Assembly (NCBI GenBank): GCA_023257915.1
Contig: JALRBB010000313.1
Coordinates: forward strand, 1 to 16,650
Length of the DNA stretch: 16,650 nt
Source of the DNA: Quisquiliibacterium sp.
Lineage (GTDB): Bacteria > Pseudomonadota > Gammaproteobacteria > Burkholderiales > Burkholderiaceae_E
Reading direction: 5' to 3'
The position numbers and the translations under genes were made by a program. Every line of letters begins with the position of its first letter. Positions within the stretch are counted from its first letter, which is position 1. Of this stretch, positions 6,468 through 13,336 are shown piece by piece. Below the pieces are notes generated by a model. That model was not told the DNA's origin, made no database searches, and worked only from the letters and a program-made list of their open reading frames with translations.

Positions 6468-7520
6468 TCAGTCGATCGCCGCCGGAAACTGCACGCCGCA
6501 GCGCTCGGCGTAGGGCAGCAGCGCGTCGACAACCGTGCGGGCCAGCGGAACGCCATCGCGCATGGCTGTCCGTAGCCTGCTCATGGCCTGGTCACCCGGA
6601 AGCCTGACCCGCTCGACACCCGGACGCGGCGGATTATTGCGACAAGCATCGGCCAGCCAGCCAGTCTGACGGATGAATGCCTCTCGACCGCCGAAAGCGG
6701 CCGGATCGATCACCTGCAGGAACACTCCGGTCACGATCCCGGTCGGTTGGTCGGCGCGGCCATAGCCGGGCATCGCCTGCGTCAAGGCCTCGACCAGCAA
6801 GCCCAGCGCGTAGCCCTTGTGGCCGTGATCCAGGCCGCCGATCGGCAGTAGCGTGCCGCCACCACTGACCGCGACCGCCGGATCGTCGCTGGGGTTGCCC
6901 TGCGCATCCAGTGCCCATGCGGCCGGGAAACGGCCGCCGTTGCGGACCAGCTGGCGGGCATTGTTGTTGGTGGTGATAGATGCGCTGATGTCGAGCAGGA
7001 TGGGATCGCCGTCGGTGGGGATTCCGGCGGCGATCGGATTCGGAGCGAGTACGCCGCGGGTGCCGCCAAACGGTGCCACCGTGGATGCGGCGCTTGCCGC
7101 GCTCGACAGGATCACCATCAGGCCGCGCTCGGTCAAGCGCGGCAGGTAGACAGCTAGCGCACCGGTGTGATGGCACTCGCAGATCGATACCGTGACTACG
7201 CCTTGTGCCTCGATTCGCTCGAGTGCCTTGTCGATCGCCTGGCCAATCAGCCAGGCCCCAGGCAGGCGGCGGCCGTTCCAGGTCATGCAGCCGGCACGCT
7301 CGGCGATCACCGCGTATTCGCCGGTCATGGTCATGTTGCTGGCCGCGATCGCATCAAAGTACCAGGGGATCAGCGCCAGTCCATGGGTCGCGTGGCCCAT
7401 CATGTCCGCATCGAGCAGTGATTCGGTGACCCGGTCCGCCTTCTCGTCGTCCATTCCCTGACTGCGGAACATTTGTCCGACGGCGGCGTGCAGTGATTCG
7501 TGGCGGTATCTGGAGTCCAT
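6468..7520 (-). CDS. Ldh_2-family NAD(P)-dependent oxidoreductase (malate/L-lactate dehydrogenase type)
   Basis: This 350-residue protein belongs to the Ldh_2 family, which includes malate, L-sulfolactate, ureidoglycolate, 2,3-diketo-L-gulonate and delta-piperideine-2-carboxylate dehydrogenases. Diagnostic stretches are GHATHGLALIPWY at residues 42-54 and SICECHHTGALAVY at about 112-125, followed by APFGGTRGVLAPNPIAAG, ILLDISAS and LDHGHKGYALGLLVEAL. Length and motif order are normal. The ATG at 7520 is preferred; an in-frame TTG at 7529 would add three residues. The gene converges on the GMC operon with 18 bases between the stop codons. It probably reduces or oxidises a 2-keto/2-hydroxy acid made by the neighbouring enzymes. 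The substrate cannot be assigned, and its co-function with the trio is inferred from position. Confidence 0.92.
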   Translation of the reverse strand: MDSRYRHESLHAAVGQMFRSQGMDDEKADRVTESLLDADMMGHATHGLALIPWYFDAIAASNMTMTGEYAVIAERAGCMTWNGRRLPGAWLIGQAIDKALERIEAQGVVTVSICECHHTGALAVYLPRLTERGLMVILSSAASAASTVAPFGGTRGVLAPNPIAAGIPTDGDPILLDISASITTNNNARQLVRNGGRFPAAWALDAQGNPSDDPAVAVSGGGTLLPIGGLDHGHKGYALGLLVEALTQAMPGYGRADQPTGIVTGVFLQVIDPAAFGGREAFIRQTGWLADACRNNPPRPGVERVRLPGDQAMSRLRTAMRDGVPLARTVVDALLPYAERCGVQFPAAID

Positions 7521-7587
7521 CGGTCTCAATCTGGTCGCGTTGGCGGGGTGCCCAGGGTGGTCTGCGGGTCGCTGCCCGGACGCGGCG

Positions 7588-7593
7588 ATTATA
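7588..7593 (-). promoter_or_regulatory. Perfect TATAAT -10 box upstream of the Ldh_2 gene
   Basis: On the minus strand the sequence reads CCCTATAATCGCC, an exact sigma70 -10 hexamer about 68 bases before the Ldh_2 ATG. No good -35 hexamer lies 16-18 bases upstream (GCGGAT at the 17-base spacing), so an activator or a weak promoter is possible. It falls between the PIN gene and the dehydrogenase gene and would give the latter its own transcript. Confidence 0.45.
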
Positions 7594-7616
7594 GGGACAG
7601 GTGCGGCGACATCCGC

Positions 7617-8075
7617 CTAGTCGGCGTCCGACATGCGAAACGCCTGCGGCAGGATGATGCGCAACCCGAAGCGGTTCAGGGCCTGCCTGGCGAGCTTCAG
7701 AAGAGCCCGATCCTTGCTGATCAGCCATCCGGCTCGCTGCCCGACCGCCAGATCCAGCCAGTACTGATCATCCGGATCGCTGCAGCTCAGGCCGCAGTAG
7801 ATCGCATCCGGCGCACGCATGCAGACCGCATCGAAGCGCGCCAGCAGATTCTCAGCGGGTGGCGGCGCGGGCGACAGTCCACGTCGGCCGCGAGCGGCGC
7901 GAGCCTGGGCCAGTAGCGATTCGCGTTGCAGTACATCGGCCAACTCGGCCCGCAGTCGCGCACTGGCCACCGGCTGCAGCCGGCCGTCCAGGATCGCGTC
8001 GCGCAGCGCATGCATCGTTGGATCCTCGAAAACCAGCCAGTCGAGCCAGGCATTCGTGTCGATCACCGCTCTCAT
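7617..8075 (-). CDS. PIN-domain protein, putative toxin-type ribonuclease
   Basis: This 152-residue PIN-fold protein is likely a metal-dependent RNase of the group annotated as PIN-family toxin components (COG1569-like). Acidic residues expected in the active site are visible: D6 ([10 protein letters not shown]), E44 (RAELADVL), D100/D102/D103 ([10 protein letters not shown]) and D122 (ISKDRALL). The start at 8075 places MRAVIDTN at the usual beginning of the fold; an upstream extension to 8198 overlaps yaaA and has no family character. The ribosome site is weak. No antitoxin gene is recognisable on either side: downstream lies the Ldh_2 gene and upstream, divergently, yaaA. It may therefore be a solitary PIN protein or depend on an antitoxin elsewhere. 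Confidence 0.85.
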   Translation of the reverse strand: MRAVIDTNAWLDWLVFEDPTMHALRDAILDGRLQPVASARLRAELADVLQRESLLAQARAARGRRGLSPAPPPAENLLARFDAVCMRAPDAIYCGLSCSDPDDQYWLDLAVGQRAGWLISKDRALLKLARQALNRFGLRIILPQAFRMSDAD

Positions 8076-8122
8076 GACATCATTGGTGCTACGGCAGTCC
8101 GGCGGATGGCGGACCTGCCCTG

Positions 8123-8151
8123 TTTCAACCCGAACCATCGGGTCGTGTATT
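8123..8151 (+). promoter_or_regulatory. Candidate yaaA promoter with palindrome in the spacer
   Basis: TTTCAA (8123-8128), a 17-base spacer and TGTATT (8146-8151) form a weak sigma70-like promoter 21 bases before the yaaA ATG. The spacer holds a perfect inverted repeat, ACCCGA (8128-8133) with TCGGGT (8138-8143) around ACCA. This is a good place for an operator. Its match to any named regulator is unknown. Confidence 0.35.
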
Positions 8152-8172
8152 TCATGCCGGCTCGCCTCCAAG

Positions 8173-8961
8173 ATGCTGATCGTCCTGTCGCCCGCCAAAA
8201 CTCTCGACTATGAAACACCGCTGCCAAAGCGGGCCCATACCGTGCCCGAGTTCCTGCCGGACTCCGGCGAACTGATCGGTACGCTGCGCGATTTCTCCGC
8301 CGACCGGCTCGCCGGGCTGATGGATATTTCCGGGCCGCTCGCCAGCTTGAATGCCGAACGCTTCGCGAACTGGACCACGCCGTTCAACCCCGACAATGCG
8401 CGTCAGGCTGCGTTGGCGTTTGCCGGCGACGTTTATGAGGGTTTGCAGGCGCAGGCACTGAGCGCGCAGCAGTTGCAGTTTGCCCAGAAGCGGGTGCGCA
8501 TTCTGTCCGGGCTTTACGGCCTGCTCAAGCCACTGGACTTGATGCAGCCGTATCGGCTCGAAATGGGAACCCGGCTCGCGAATCACCGCGGCAAGGATCT
8601 GTATGCGTTTTGGGGGGACAAGCTTGCTGTCCGGATCAATGCCGAGCTTGCTGCAAGCCGTCATCCGGTTCTGGTCAATCTCGCTTCCGACGAATATTTT
8701 CGTGCGGTGCCGATGCGCGCTCTCGCCCATCCGGTGGTACAGCCGGTTTTCCAGGAGCGCAAAGGCGCGGCCTGGAAGGTCATCAGTTTTCACGCGAAGC
8801 GCGCGCGAGGCCTGATGACGCGCTTTGCGATCGACAATCGGATCGACGATCCGAAACACCTGAAGGAGTTCGATCGCGAAGGCTATCGATTTGTGCCCGA
8901 CGCGTCCGATGCCGTCTCCTGGGTGTTTCGCCGCGAACATCCGGCAGGCTCAGACAACTAA
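8173..8961 (+). CDS. yaaA: Peroxide stress protein YaaA (DUF328/UPF0246)
   Basis: This 262-residue protein matches the YaaA family at full length. Hallmarks are the N-terminal [14 protein letters not shown], the central [20 protein letters not shown] with LEMGTRL, and the C-terminal [15 protein letters not shown]. In Escherichia coli the family is induced by OxyR and limits free intracellular iron and oxidative DNA damage; the fold binds DNA. The start at 8173 gives the canonical [13 protein letters not shown]-terminus although no strong ribosome site precedes it. It is divergent from the PIN gene by 97 bases and convergent with murB, with the last 12 bases of the two genes overlapping. Confidence 0.96.
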   Translation: MLIVLSPAKTLDYETPLPKRAHTVPEFLPDSGELIGTLRDFSADRLAGLMDISGPLASLNAERFANWTTPFNPDNARQAALAFAGDVYEGLQAQALSAQQLQFAQKRVRILSGLYGLLKPLDLMQPYRLEMGTRLANHRGKDLYAFWGDKLAVRINAELAASRHPVLVNLASDEYFRAVPMRALAHPVVQPVFQERKGAAWKVISFHAKRARGLMTRFAIDNRIDDPKHLKEFDREGYRFVPDASDAVSWVFRREHPAGSDN

Positions 8962-9966
8962 GGGTTCAGGCTCGAGTTCGACCCCGAATCGGGTTTTCAC
9001 TGCTGCCTGGATGCGTCGAGCCAGGGCCAGCATTTGCGCTCCGCTGGCCTTGCCGTGGTTGACCAGCACCAGCGCATGCGCCGCATGCACGCCGGCGTCG
9101 CCCTCACGCCGACCCTTGAAGCCACAGCGATCGATCATCCAGGCTGCCGACAACTTGCTACGAGATCCGTCCGGCCATCGAACCAGCCCTGGTTCACGCT
9201 CTGCGATCTGATCGGCCACCTCGGAATCAACAACCGGATTTTTGAAGAAACTGCCGGCGTTGCCGAGCACTGCCGGATCCGGCAGCTTGCGCCGTCGAAT
9301 GGCCGAGACCGTATCCGCGACATCGCGTGGTGTCGGATGCCCGCATCCGCACGCCAGCAATTCGTCGCGCAACTCAGCGTAGTTCAGTCGTAGCGTCGGA
9401 TGGCGCTCAAGGCGCAGCCGCACGCTGGCGATCAACCAGCGCCCCGCCTGAGCATGCTTGAAGACGCTGTCGCGATAGCCAAAGCCACATTGCTCGGCAC
9501 TGAACTGTTGTTCCCGCCCGCTGGCCAGTTCGATTGCGCGCAGGCTTTCGAAGCGTTCACACAGTTCGACGCCGTAGGCACCGATATTCTGCACCGGGCT
9601 TGCGCCGACGCTGCCCGGAATCAATGCCAGGTTCTCCAGTCCACCCAGGCCCTGATCCAGGGTCCAGCGTACGAAGGCATCCCAGCTCTCGCCGGCCTGT
9701 GCTTCGACGATCACCTGCTCGCCATCGTCGGCGACGATACGCCGCCCCTTGGTGCAGACATGCAGCACCGTGCCCGGAAAGTCGGCGGTCAGCAGCAGAT
9801 TGCTGCCACCGCCGATCACCAGCAGCGCAGGATCCTGGCGAGCTTGCTCAAGCGCTTGGCTCAGCTGCGCCGGGTCGAGAACCTGGATCAGACGCTTGGC
9901 ATGGGCATCGATACCGAACGTGTTCAGCGTGCGCAGCGAGGCGTTATGGATGATGGTCAGGCTCAT
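8950..9966 (-). CDS. murB: UDP-N-acetylenolpyruvoylglucosamine reductase MurB (type I)
   Basis: This 338-residue cytoplasmic flavoenzyme reduces UDP-GlcNAc-enolpyruvate to UDP-N-acetylmuramate with NADPH, the second committed step of peptidoglycan synthesis. FAD-binding motifs are IGGGSNLLL (from residue 51) and [19 protein letters not shown] (117-135). YRDS at 164-167 supplies the substrate-contacting arginine R165. [10 protein letters not shown] (235-244) contains the catalytic serine S239. A C-terminal Glu (LEPEPLVV) fits the general-acid position. The insertion pattern and length are those of the E. coli-like type I enzyme. The ATG at 9966 starts [18 protein letters not shown], the usual N-terminus; an extension to 10242 would run into scpA. 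It lies 94 bases downstream of scpA on the same strand and overlaps the yaaA end by 12 bases. Confidence 0.97.
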   Translation of the reverse strand: MSLTIIHNASLRTLNTFGIDAHAKRLIQVLDPAQLSQALEQARQDPALLVIGGGSNLLLTADFPGTVLHVCTKGRRIVADDGEQVIVEAQAGESWDAFVRWTLDQGLGGLENLALIPGSVGASPVQNIGAYGVELCERFESLRAIELASGREQQFSAEQCGFGYRDSVFKHAQAGRWLIASVRLRLERHPTLRLNYAELRDELLACGCGHPTPRDVADTVSAIRRRKLPDPAVLGNAGSFFKNPVVDSEVADQIAEREPGLVRWPDGSRSKLSAAWMIDRCGFKGRREGDAGVHAAHALVLVNHGKASGAQMLALARRIQAAVKTRFGVELEPEPLVV

Positions 9967-10060
9967 CGACTGGGACGTTCGGCGAACGATGCAGGATGGA
10001 GCATGGCGGCTTACAGTCCCCGGGGCAGCGATCAGGCAGACAGCTGGCCGCGTCCGGGCC

Positions 10061-10987
10061 TTAGCTGGGCTGGTAGGCGAGCCGCACGTAGATCGGCGCG
10101 TACGCTTCCGCCTGCGTGATCTCCACCAGCGTTTCGCGAGCAAGTTCAAGCAGCGCGATAAAGGTGACCACCGCGACAGCGGGGCCTTGATCAAGCTCGA
10201 ACAGATCCTGAAACTCGGCAAATCGCCGATGCTGCAGCCCACGCAGGACTCGGGTCATATATTCGCGAACCGACAACTCCTCGCGGGTGATCCGGTGATG
10301 CTGGGTCAGTTTGGCTCGGCGCAGCACATCGGCCCAGGCGGCCTGCAGGTCGGCGACGTTGACTTGAGGCAGACGCACCGCGACCGGTTGCTCCAGATAG
10401 GCGGTGGCAGTAAAGAAGTCACGCCCAAGCTGTGGCAGCGCGTCGAGTTGCTGGGCACCCAACTTGATGCGTTCGTACTCGAGCAATCGGCGGGCAAGCT
10501 CTGCTCGCGGATCCTCGACCTCTTCGCCGGTATCGGCCTTGCGCACCGGCAACAGCATCCGCGACTTGATGTCGATCAGCAGCGCTGCCATCAACAGGTA
10601 CTCGCCGGCGAGTTCCAGGTTGTGGTTGCGGATCTGTTCGACATAGGCGAGGTACTGGCGCGTGACATCCGCCATCGGGATGTCGAGGATGTTGAAGTTC
10701 TGCTTGCGGATCAGATACAGCAACAGATCGAGCGGACCCTCGAACGCGTCCAGAAAGATCTCGAGCGCATCGGGCGGGATGTACAGGTCTCGCGGAATCT
10801 GCAGCACCGGCTCGCCATAGAGCCGGGCGATGACCTTCAGTTCGAGCTGGCGATCGTCGGCATCGTCGGCATCGTCGGCATCGTCGGCACAGTCGGCACC
10901 GTCAGCTTCAGCGTCAAGGCTTGGATTGGCGGCCGCAGGCTCGACGAGTAATTCGTCAGCCTCTTGCTGGGGGTCTTGCGGCTGCAA
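10061..10987 (-). CDS. scpA: Segregation and condensation protein A (ScpA kleisin)
   Basis: This protein of about 308 residues is the kleisin subunit of the bacterial Smc-ScpAB condensin, which bridges Smc heads and organises newly replicated chromosomes. The conserved N-terminal kleisin region reads FEGPLDLLLYLIRKQNFNIL, followed by YLLMAALLIDIKSRMLLP. The C-terminal winged-helix region ends with VVTFIALLELARE. The start is uncertain. A TTG at 10987, 4 bases after the DUF3460 stop with GAGGG just before it, fits the operon layout. A GTG further upstream overlapping DUF3460 is possible, and no in-frame ATG occurs before the kleisin core. An acidic Ala-Asp-Asp repeat sits before the core (about residues 28-45). 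ScpB and Smc are not in the window. Confidence 0.93.
   Translation of the reverse strand: MQPQDPQQEADELLVEPAAANPSLDAEADGADCADDADDADDADDRQLELKVIARLYGEPVLQIPRDLYIPPDALEIFLDAFEGPLDLLLYLIRKQNFNILDIPMADVTRQYLAYVEQIRNHNLELAGEYLLMAALLIDIKSRMLLPVRKADTGEEVEDPRAELARRLLEYERIKLGAQQLDALPQLGRDFFTATAYLEQPVAVRLPQVNVADLQAAWADVLRRAKLTQHHRITREELSVREYMTRVLRGLQHRRFAEFQDLFELDQGPAVAVVTFIALLELARETLVEITQAEAYAPIYVRLAYQPS
10853..10906 (-). repeat. 9-bp tandem repeat in the scpA N-terminal region
   Basis: On the plus strand four perfect copies of ATCGTCGGC run from 10853 to 10888, followed by two degenerate copies (acagtcggc, accgtcagc) to 10906. Read on the minus strand within scpA, the units encode Ala-Asp-Asp, preceded by Ala-Asp-Cys and Ala-Asp-Gly. 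The unit is three codons long, so copy-number change keeps the frame. Confidence 0.95.
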
Positions 10988-10991
10988 GCCC

Positions 10992-11174
10992 TCAGCCCTT
11001 GATCTGGTAGACGTAGGCTGCCTGGCGCACGCGCGACTCCTTGTCACGACGTTGCGTTTCAGGATCTTGCGGCTTGTCCCACCAGATCGCGCGCCCCTTG
11101 CGCTGCTCGTCTTCAAGGTGAGGCCTGGCCTGCTTCAGTTCGCGCAGAAAACGGGTGACGTCCGATTCGTACAT
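10992..11174 (-). CDS. DUF3460 family small protein
   Basis: This 60-residue soluble, charged protein (MYESDVTRFLRELKQARPHL ... RGRAIWWDK-type centre ... QAAYVYQIKG) matches the DUF3460 family as I recall it, a small protein of unknown function found in betaproteobacteria next to scpA. Visible features are a helical, charged N-terminal half, the central RAIWWDKPQ, and a conserved-looking aromatic C-terminus (AAYVYQ). There is no signal peptide, membrane segment or metal motif. The ATG at 11174 has only a weak AAAGAG-type ribosome site. The stop codon is 4 bases before the proposed scpA start, so translational coupling with scpA is likely. sulP ends 30 bases upstream on the same strand. Confidence 0.85.
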   Translation of the reverse strand: MYESDVTRFLRELKQARPHLEDEQRKGRAIWWDKPQDPETQRRDKESRVRQAAYVYQIKG

Positions 11175-11201
11175 GGTGGTCTGCTCTTTAGTAGATCCGC
11201 A

Positions 11202-11230
11202 ATTTTAAGCGATCGGCCGGTTCTGTTCGA
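11202..11230 (-). promoter_or_regulatory. Possible promoter for DUF3460-scpA-murB overlapping the sulP stop
   Basis: On the minus strand TCGAAC (11225-11230), a 17-base spacer and TAAAAT (11202-11207) give a -10 box with five of six consensus bases and a weak -35. The TAA of the -10 box is the sulP stop codon. A start about 7 bases downstream would leave a short leader before DUF3460. This could let the essential genes scpA and murB be expressed independently of metG. Confidence 0.3.
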
Positions 11231-12860
11231 TCGACGCCAGCGCGCTACCCAGATCGGCAAAGAGATTGTCTTCACCCAGGTTCTGCGCAAAGCCCGAGCG
11301 GCGCATCAGGGACAGGGGCTGCTCATTGGCAGCAACGATCAGTAGTCGTCCGCCGCGCTCACGCACCAGTCGCAGCACTTCCTCCAGGCAGTCCAGCCCA
11401 GTGGTGTCCAGATTGATCGCCTGATGCATCTCGAGCACCAGATTGCCCGCGCCGCGCTGGGCCGCATCGGTCAGGCGCTCCAGCTTCGTGACCGAGCCGA
11501 AGAACAGCGAGCCGAACAGCCGGTACGCCTGCGTGTCCGGCGGGCAGCCATCGGGTTTCAAGACATCAACCCGGGTCACTGACGCGACACGCACGATGAA
11601 CAGCGCACTGGCCAGCAACAGTCCGACCTCGACGCCGACCGTGACATCGAAGATCACGGTCAGTGCGAAGGTTGCCAGCAGAATCGCACGATAGTTGATC
11701 GTGAACTGGCGCAAACGCCCGAACGCCCGCCAGTCGCCCATGTTCCAGGCCACAAATACCAGAATTGCTGCAAGTACCGAAAGCGGGACGTCATGCGCGA
11801 GCGGGGCGAGCACCAGAACCGTGGCCAGCAGTGTCAGCGAATGGACGATACCGGCGATCGGCGAGCGCGCGCCGGTCCGAATATTGGTGACGGTGCGCGC
11901 AATCGTGCCGGTGGCCGCGATCCCGCCGAACATCGGAGTCACGAAGTTGGCGACGCCCTGCGCCATCAGCTCCTGATTGGGGTCATGGCGGTCGCGGGTA
12001 ATGCCGTCGGCGACCCGGGCGCACAGCAGCGACTCGATTGCACACAGCAGCGTGATCGAGATGACCGGTCCGACCAGGTTGCGCACCTGATTCCAATCGA
12101 AGTCGGGCAGTGCCGGAGCCGGCAGGCCGCGCGGGATACCGCCGAAGCGGCTGCCGATCGTTTCGACCTGCAGCCCGCCCAGCTTGACGATCAGCGTGCC
12201 GGCGATCAGCACGACGATGGTTCCCGGTATGCGCGCCATCCAGCGCCGGGCGCGCGAATCGTTTTCCTTGTACGACTTGGGCCAGGCCACGACCGTGATC
12301 AGCGCAGCGATGGCCAGCGCGAGCGCAGTCAGATTGATGGTATGAAGGTGGCTGCCGATTGTGCCCAGTTGCGAGATGAAGTTGGCCGGCATCTTCGGGA
12401 TCGACAGCCCGAGGAAGTCCTTCAACTGCTGGAACAAAATGATGACTGCGATTCCGTTCGTGAATCCGATCACGATCGATACCGGGATGTAGCGGATCAG
12501 GGTCCCGAGCCTTAGTGCGCCGATCGCAAACAGACCGATTCCGGAGAGCATCGTCGCAATCAGAAGATTCGCTACGCCGTAGCTTTCGACGATGCCGTAC
12601 AACAGGGCGACAAAGGCGCCCGCCGGCCCGCCGATCTGCACCTTGGAGCCGCCGAGCGCGGAGATCAGAAAGCCGGCGATGATCGCGGTGATGATGCCCT
12701 GTTGCGGAGTGACGCCCGACGCGATGCCGAAGGCCATCGCCAGTGGCAGCGCGACGACGCCCACCGTGAGTCCGGCTGAGCAATCTGCCACCAGATCTTC
12801 GCGCCGATAGCCACGCAGACTGTCGACAAGGCGCGGACGAAACGAGAAGCTGCTCATCAC
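11205..12860 (-). CDS. SulP family inorganic anion transporter with C-terminal STAS domain
   Basis: This 551-residue inner-membrane protein belongs to SulP/SLC26, whose bacterial members move sulfate, bicarbonate or dicarboxylates. The N-terminal signature includes DCSAGLTVGVVALPLAMAFG and the segment GPAGAFVALLYGIVESYG. About a dozen hydrophobic stretches run to residue about 425. A STAS domain then follows (AYRLFGSLFFGSVTKLERL, VLEMHQAINLDTTGLDCLEE, GRLLIVAANEQ). Two starts are possible: GTG at 12860, 8 bases after an AGGAGG lying within the preceding gene, and ATG at 12857. The first overlaps the GNAT stop by 4 bases (GTGA), the second by 1. Coupling with the GNAT gene is clear either way. 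The substrate is not predictable from sequence alone; location beside tRNA synthetase genes gives no hint. Confidence 0.95.
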   Translation of the reverse strand: MMSSFSFRPRLVDSLRGYRREDLVADCSAGLTVGVVALPLAMAFGIASGVTPQQGIITAIIAGFLISALGGSKVQIGGPAGAFVALLYGIVESYGVANLLIATMLSGIGLFAIGALRLGTLIRYIPVSIVIGFTNGIAVIILFQQLKDFLGLSIPKMPANFISQLGTIGSHLHTINLTALALAIAALITVVAWPKSYKENDSRARRWMARIPGTIVVLIAGTLIVKLGGLQVETIGSRFGGIPRGLPAPALPDFDWNQVRNLVGPVISITLLCAIESLLCARVADGITRDRHDPNQELMAQGVANFVTPMFGGIAATGTIARTVTNIRTGARSPIAGIVHSLTLLATVLVLAPLAHDVPLSVLAAILVFVAWNMGDWRAFGRLRQFTINYRAILLATFALTVIFDVTVGVEVGLLLASALFIVRVASVTRVDVLKPDGCPPDTQAYRLFGSLFFGSVTKLERLTDAAQRGAGNLVLEMHQAINLDTTGLDCLEEVLRLVRERGGRLLIVAANEQPLSLMRRSGFAQNLGEDNLFADLGSALASIEQNRPIA

Positions 12861-13336
12861 TTAACGAGCCTCCTGGACATCGTGATCGCTGCAATCGTGT
12901 GCGGATTTTGCGCGCTCAGCGTCACTGCGTCATCGAGTGCATAGCCAAGTTGTTCGTAAAACGAGACAAGTCTTGGCTGATCGGCGCGAATGCCGAGTTG
13001 CAGCACCTGCACGGCCTCGGACCGCGCCTGTTCATGCACCGCATCCATCAGCAGTGCGCCGAGCCCCTGGCCGCGGTGCGCTGCGATGACACCCAGGCGC
13101 TTGATCTCCCAGCTCAGCGGCTGCCGTGCGACCGGAAAGTAACGCACGCTGCCGGCAAGCTCGTCGCCGACCCAAAGCAAAAACCCGCCTCCGGCGCTCA
13201 GGAGGCCGGCGACATACTCGATCGTTTCCCGGTACAGCGACGAATTGGCCGCGACGCGGCCAGTCCAGGCCTGCAAAGAGACCCTGTGCATCAGTTCAGC
13301 GTCACCTGGGCCTGCCGGGCGCAGCGCGATGTTCAC
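12857..13336 (-). CDS. GNAT family N-acetyltransferase
   Basis: This 159-residue acetyltransferase of the GNAT fold uses acetyl-CoA; its acceptor is unknown. The acetyl-CoA loop is clear in [20 protein letters not shown] (R/Q-x-x-G-x-G/A motif A, residues about 79-98). Motif B is visible in [20 protein letters not shown]. The start is a GTG at 13336 that overlaps the metG stop by 4 bases (GTGA), with no strong separate ribosome site, so translation probably depends on metG. Its own stop overlaps the sulP start by 4 or 1 bases. An association with aminoacyl-tRNA or ribosomal protein acetylation is conceivable but is only suggested by the neighbour. Confidence 0.93.
   Translation of the reverse strand: MNIALRPAGPGDAELMHRVSLQAWTGRVAANSSLYRETIEYVAGLLSAGGGFLLWVGDELAGSVRYFPVARQPLSWEIKRLGVIAAHRGQGLGALLMDAVHEQARSEAVQVLQLGIRADQPRLVSFYEQLGYALDDAVTLSAQNPHTIAAITMSRRLVK

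Noticed and set aside
9976..9988. CGTTC-GGC-GAACG just upstream of the murB start considered as an operator or SOS box.
   Set aside because: The stem is only 5 bp and does not match the CTG-N10-CAG LexA pattern; too short to support a claim.
10853..10906. Short regular repeats considered as a CRISPR array.
   Set aside because: The units are 9 bp, directly adjacent with no spacers, and code for Ala-Asp-Asp in scpA.
9749..10951. A 400-codon plus-strand frame opposite murB and scpA.
   Set aside because: It is antisense to two well-supported genes, and its IVG repeats come from reading the scpA 9-bp repeat on the wrong strand.
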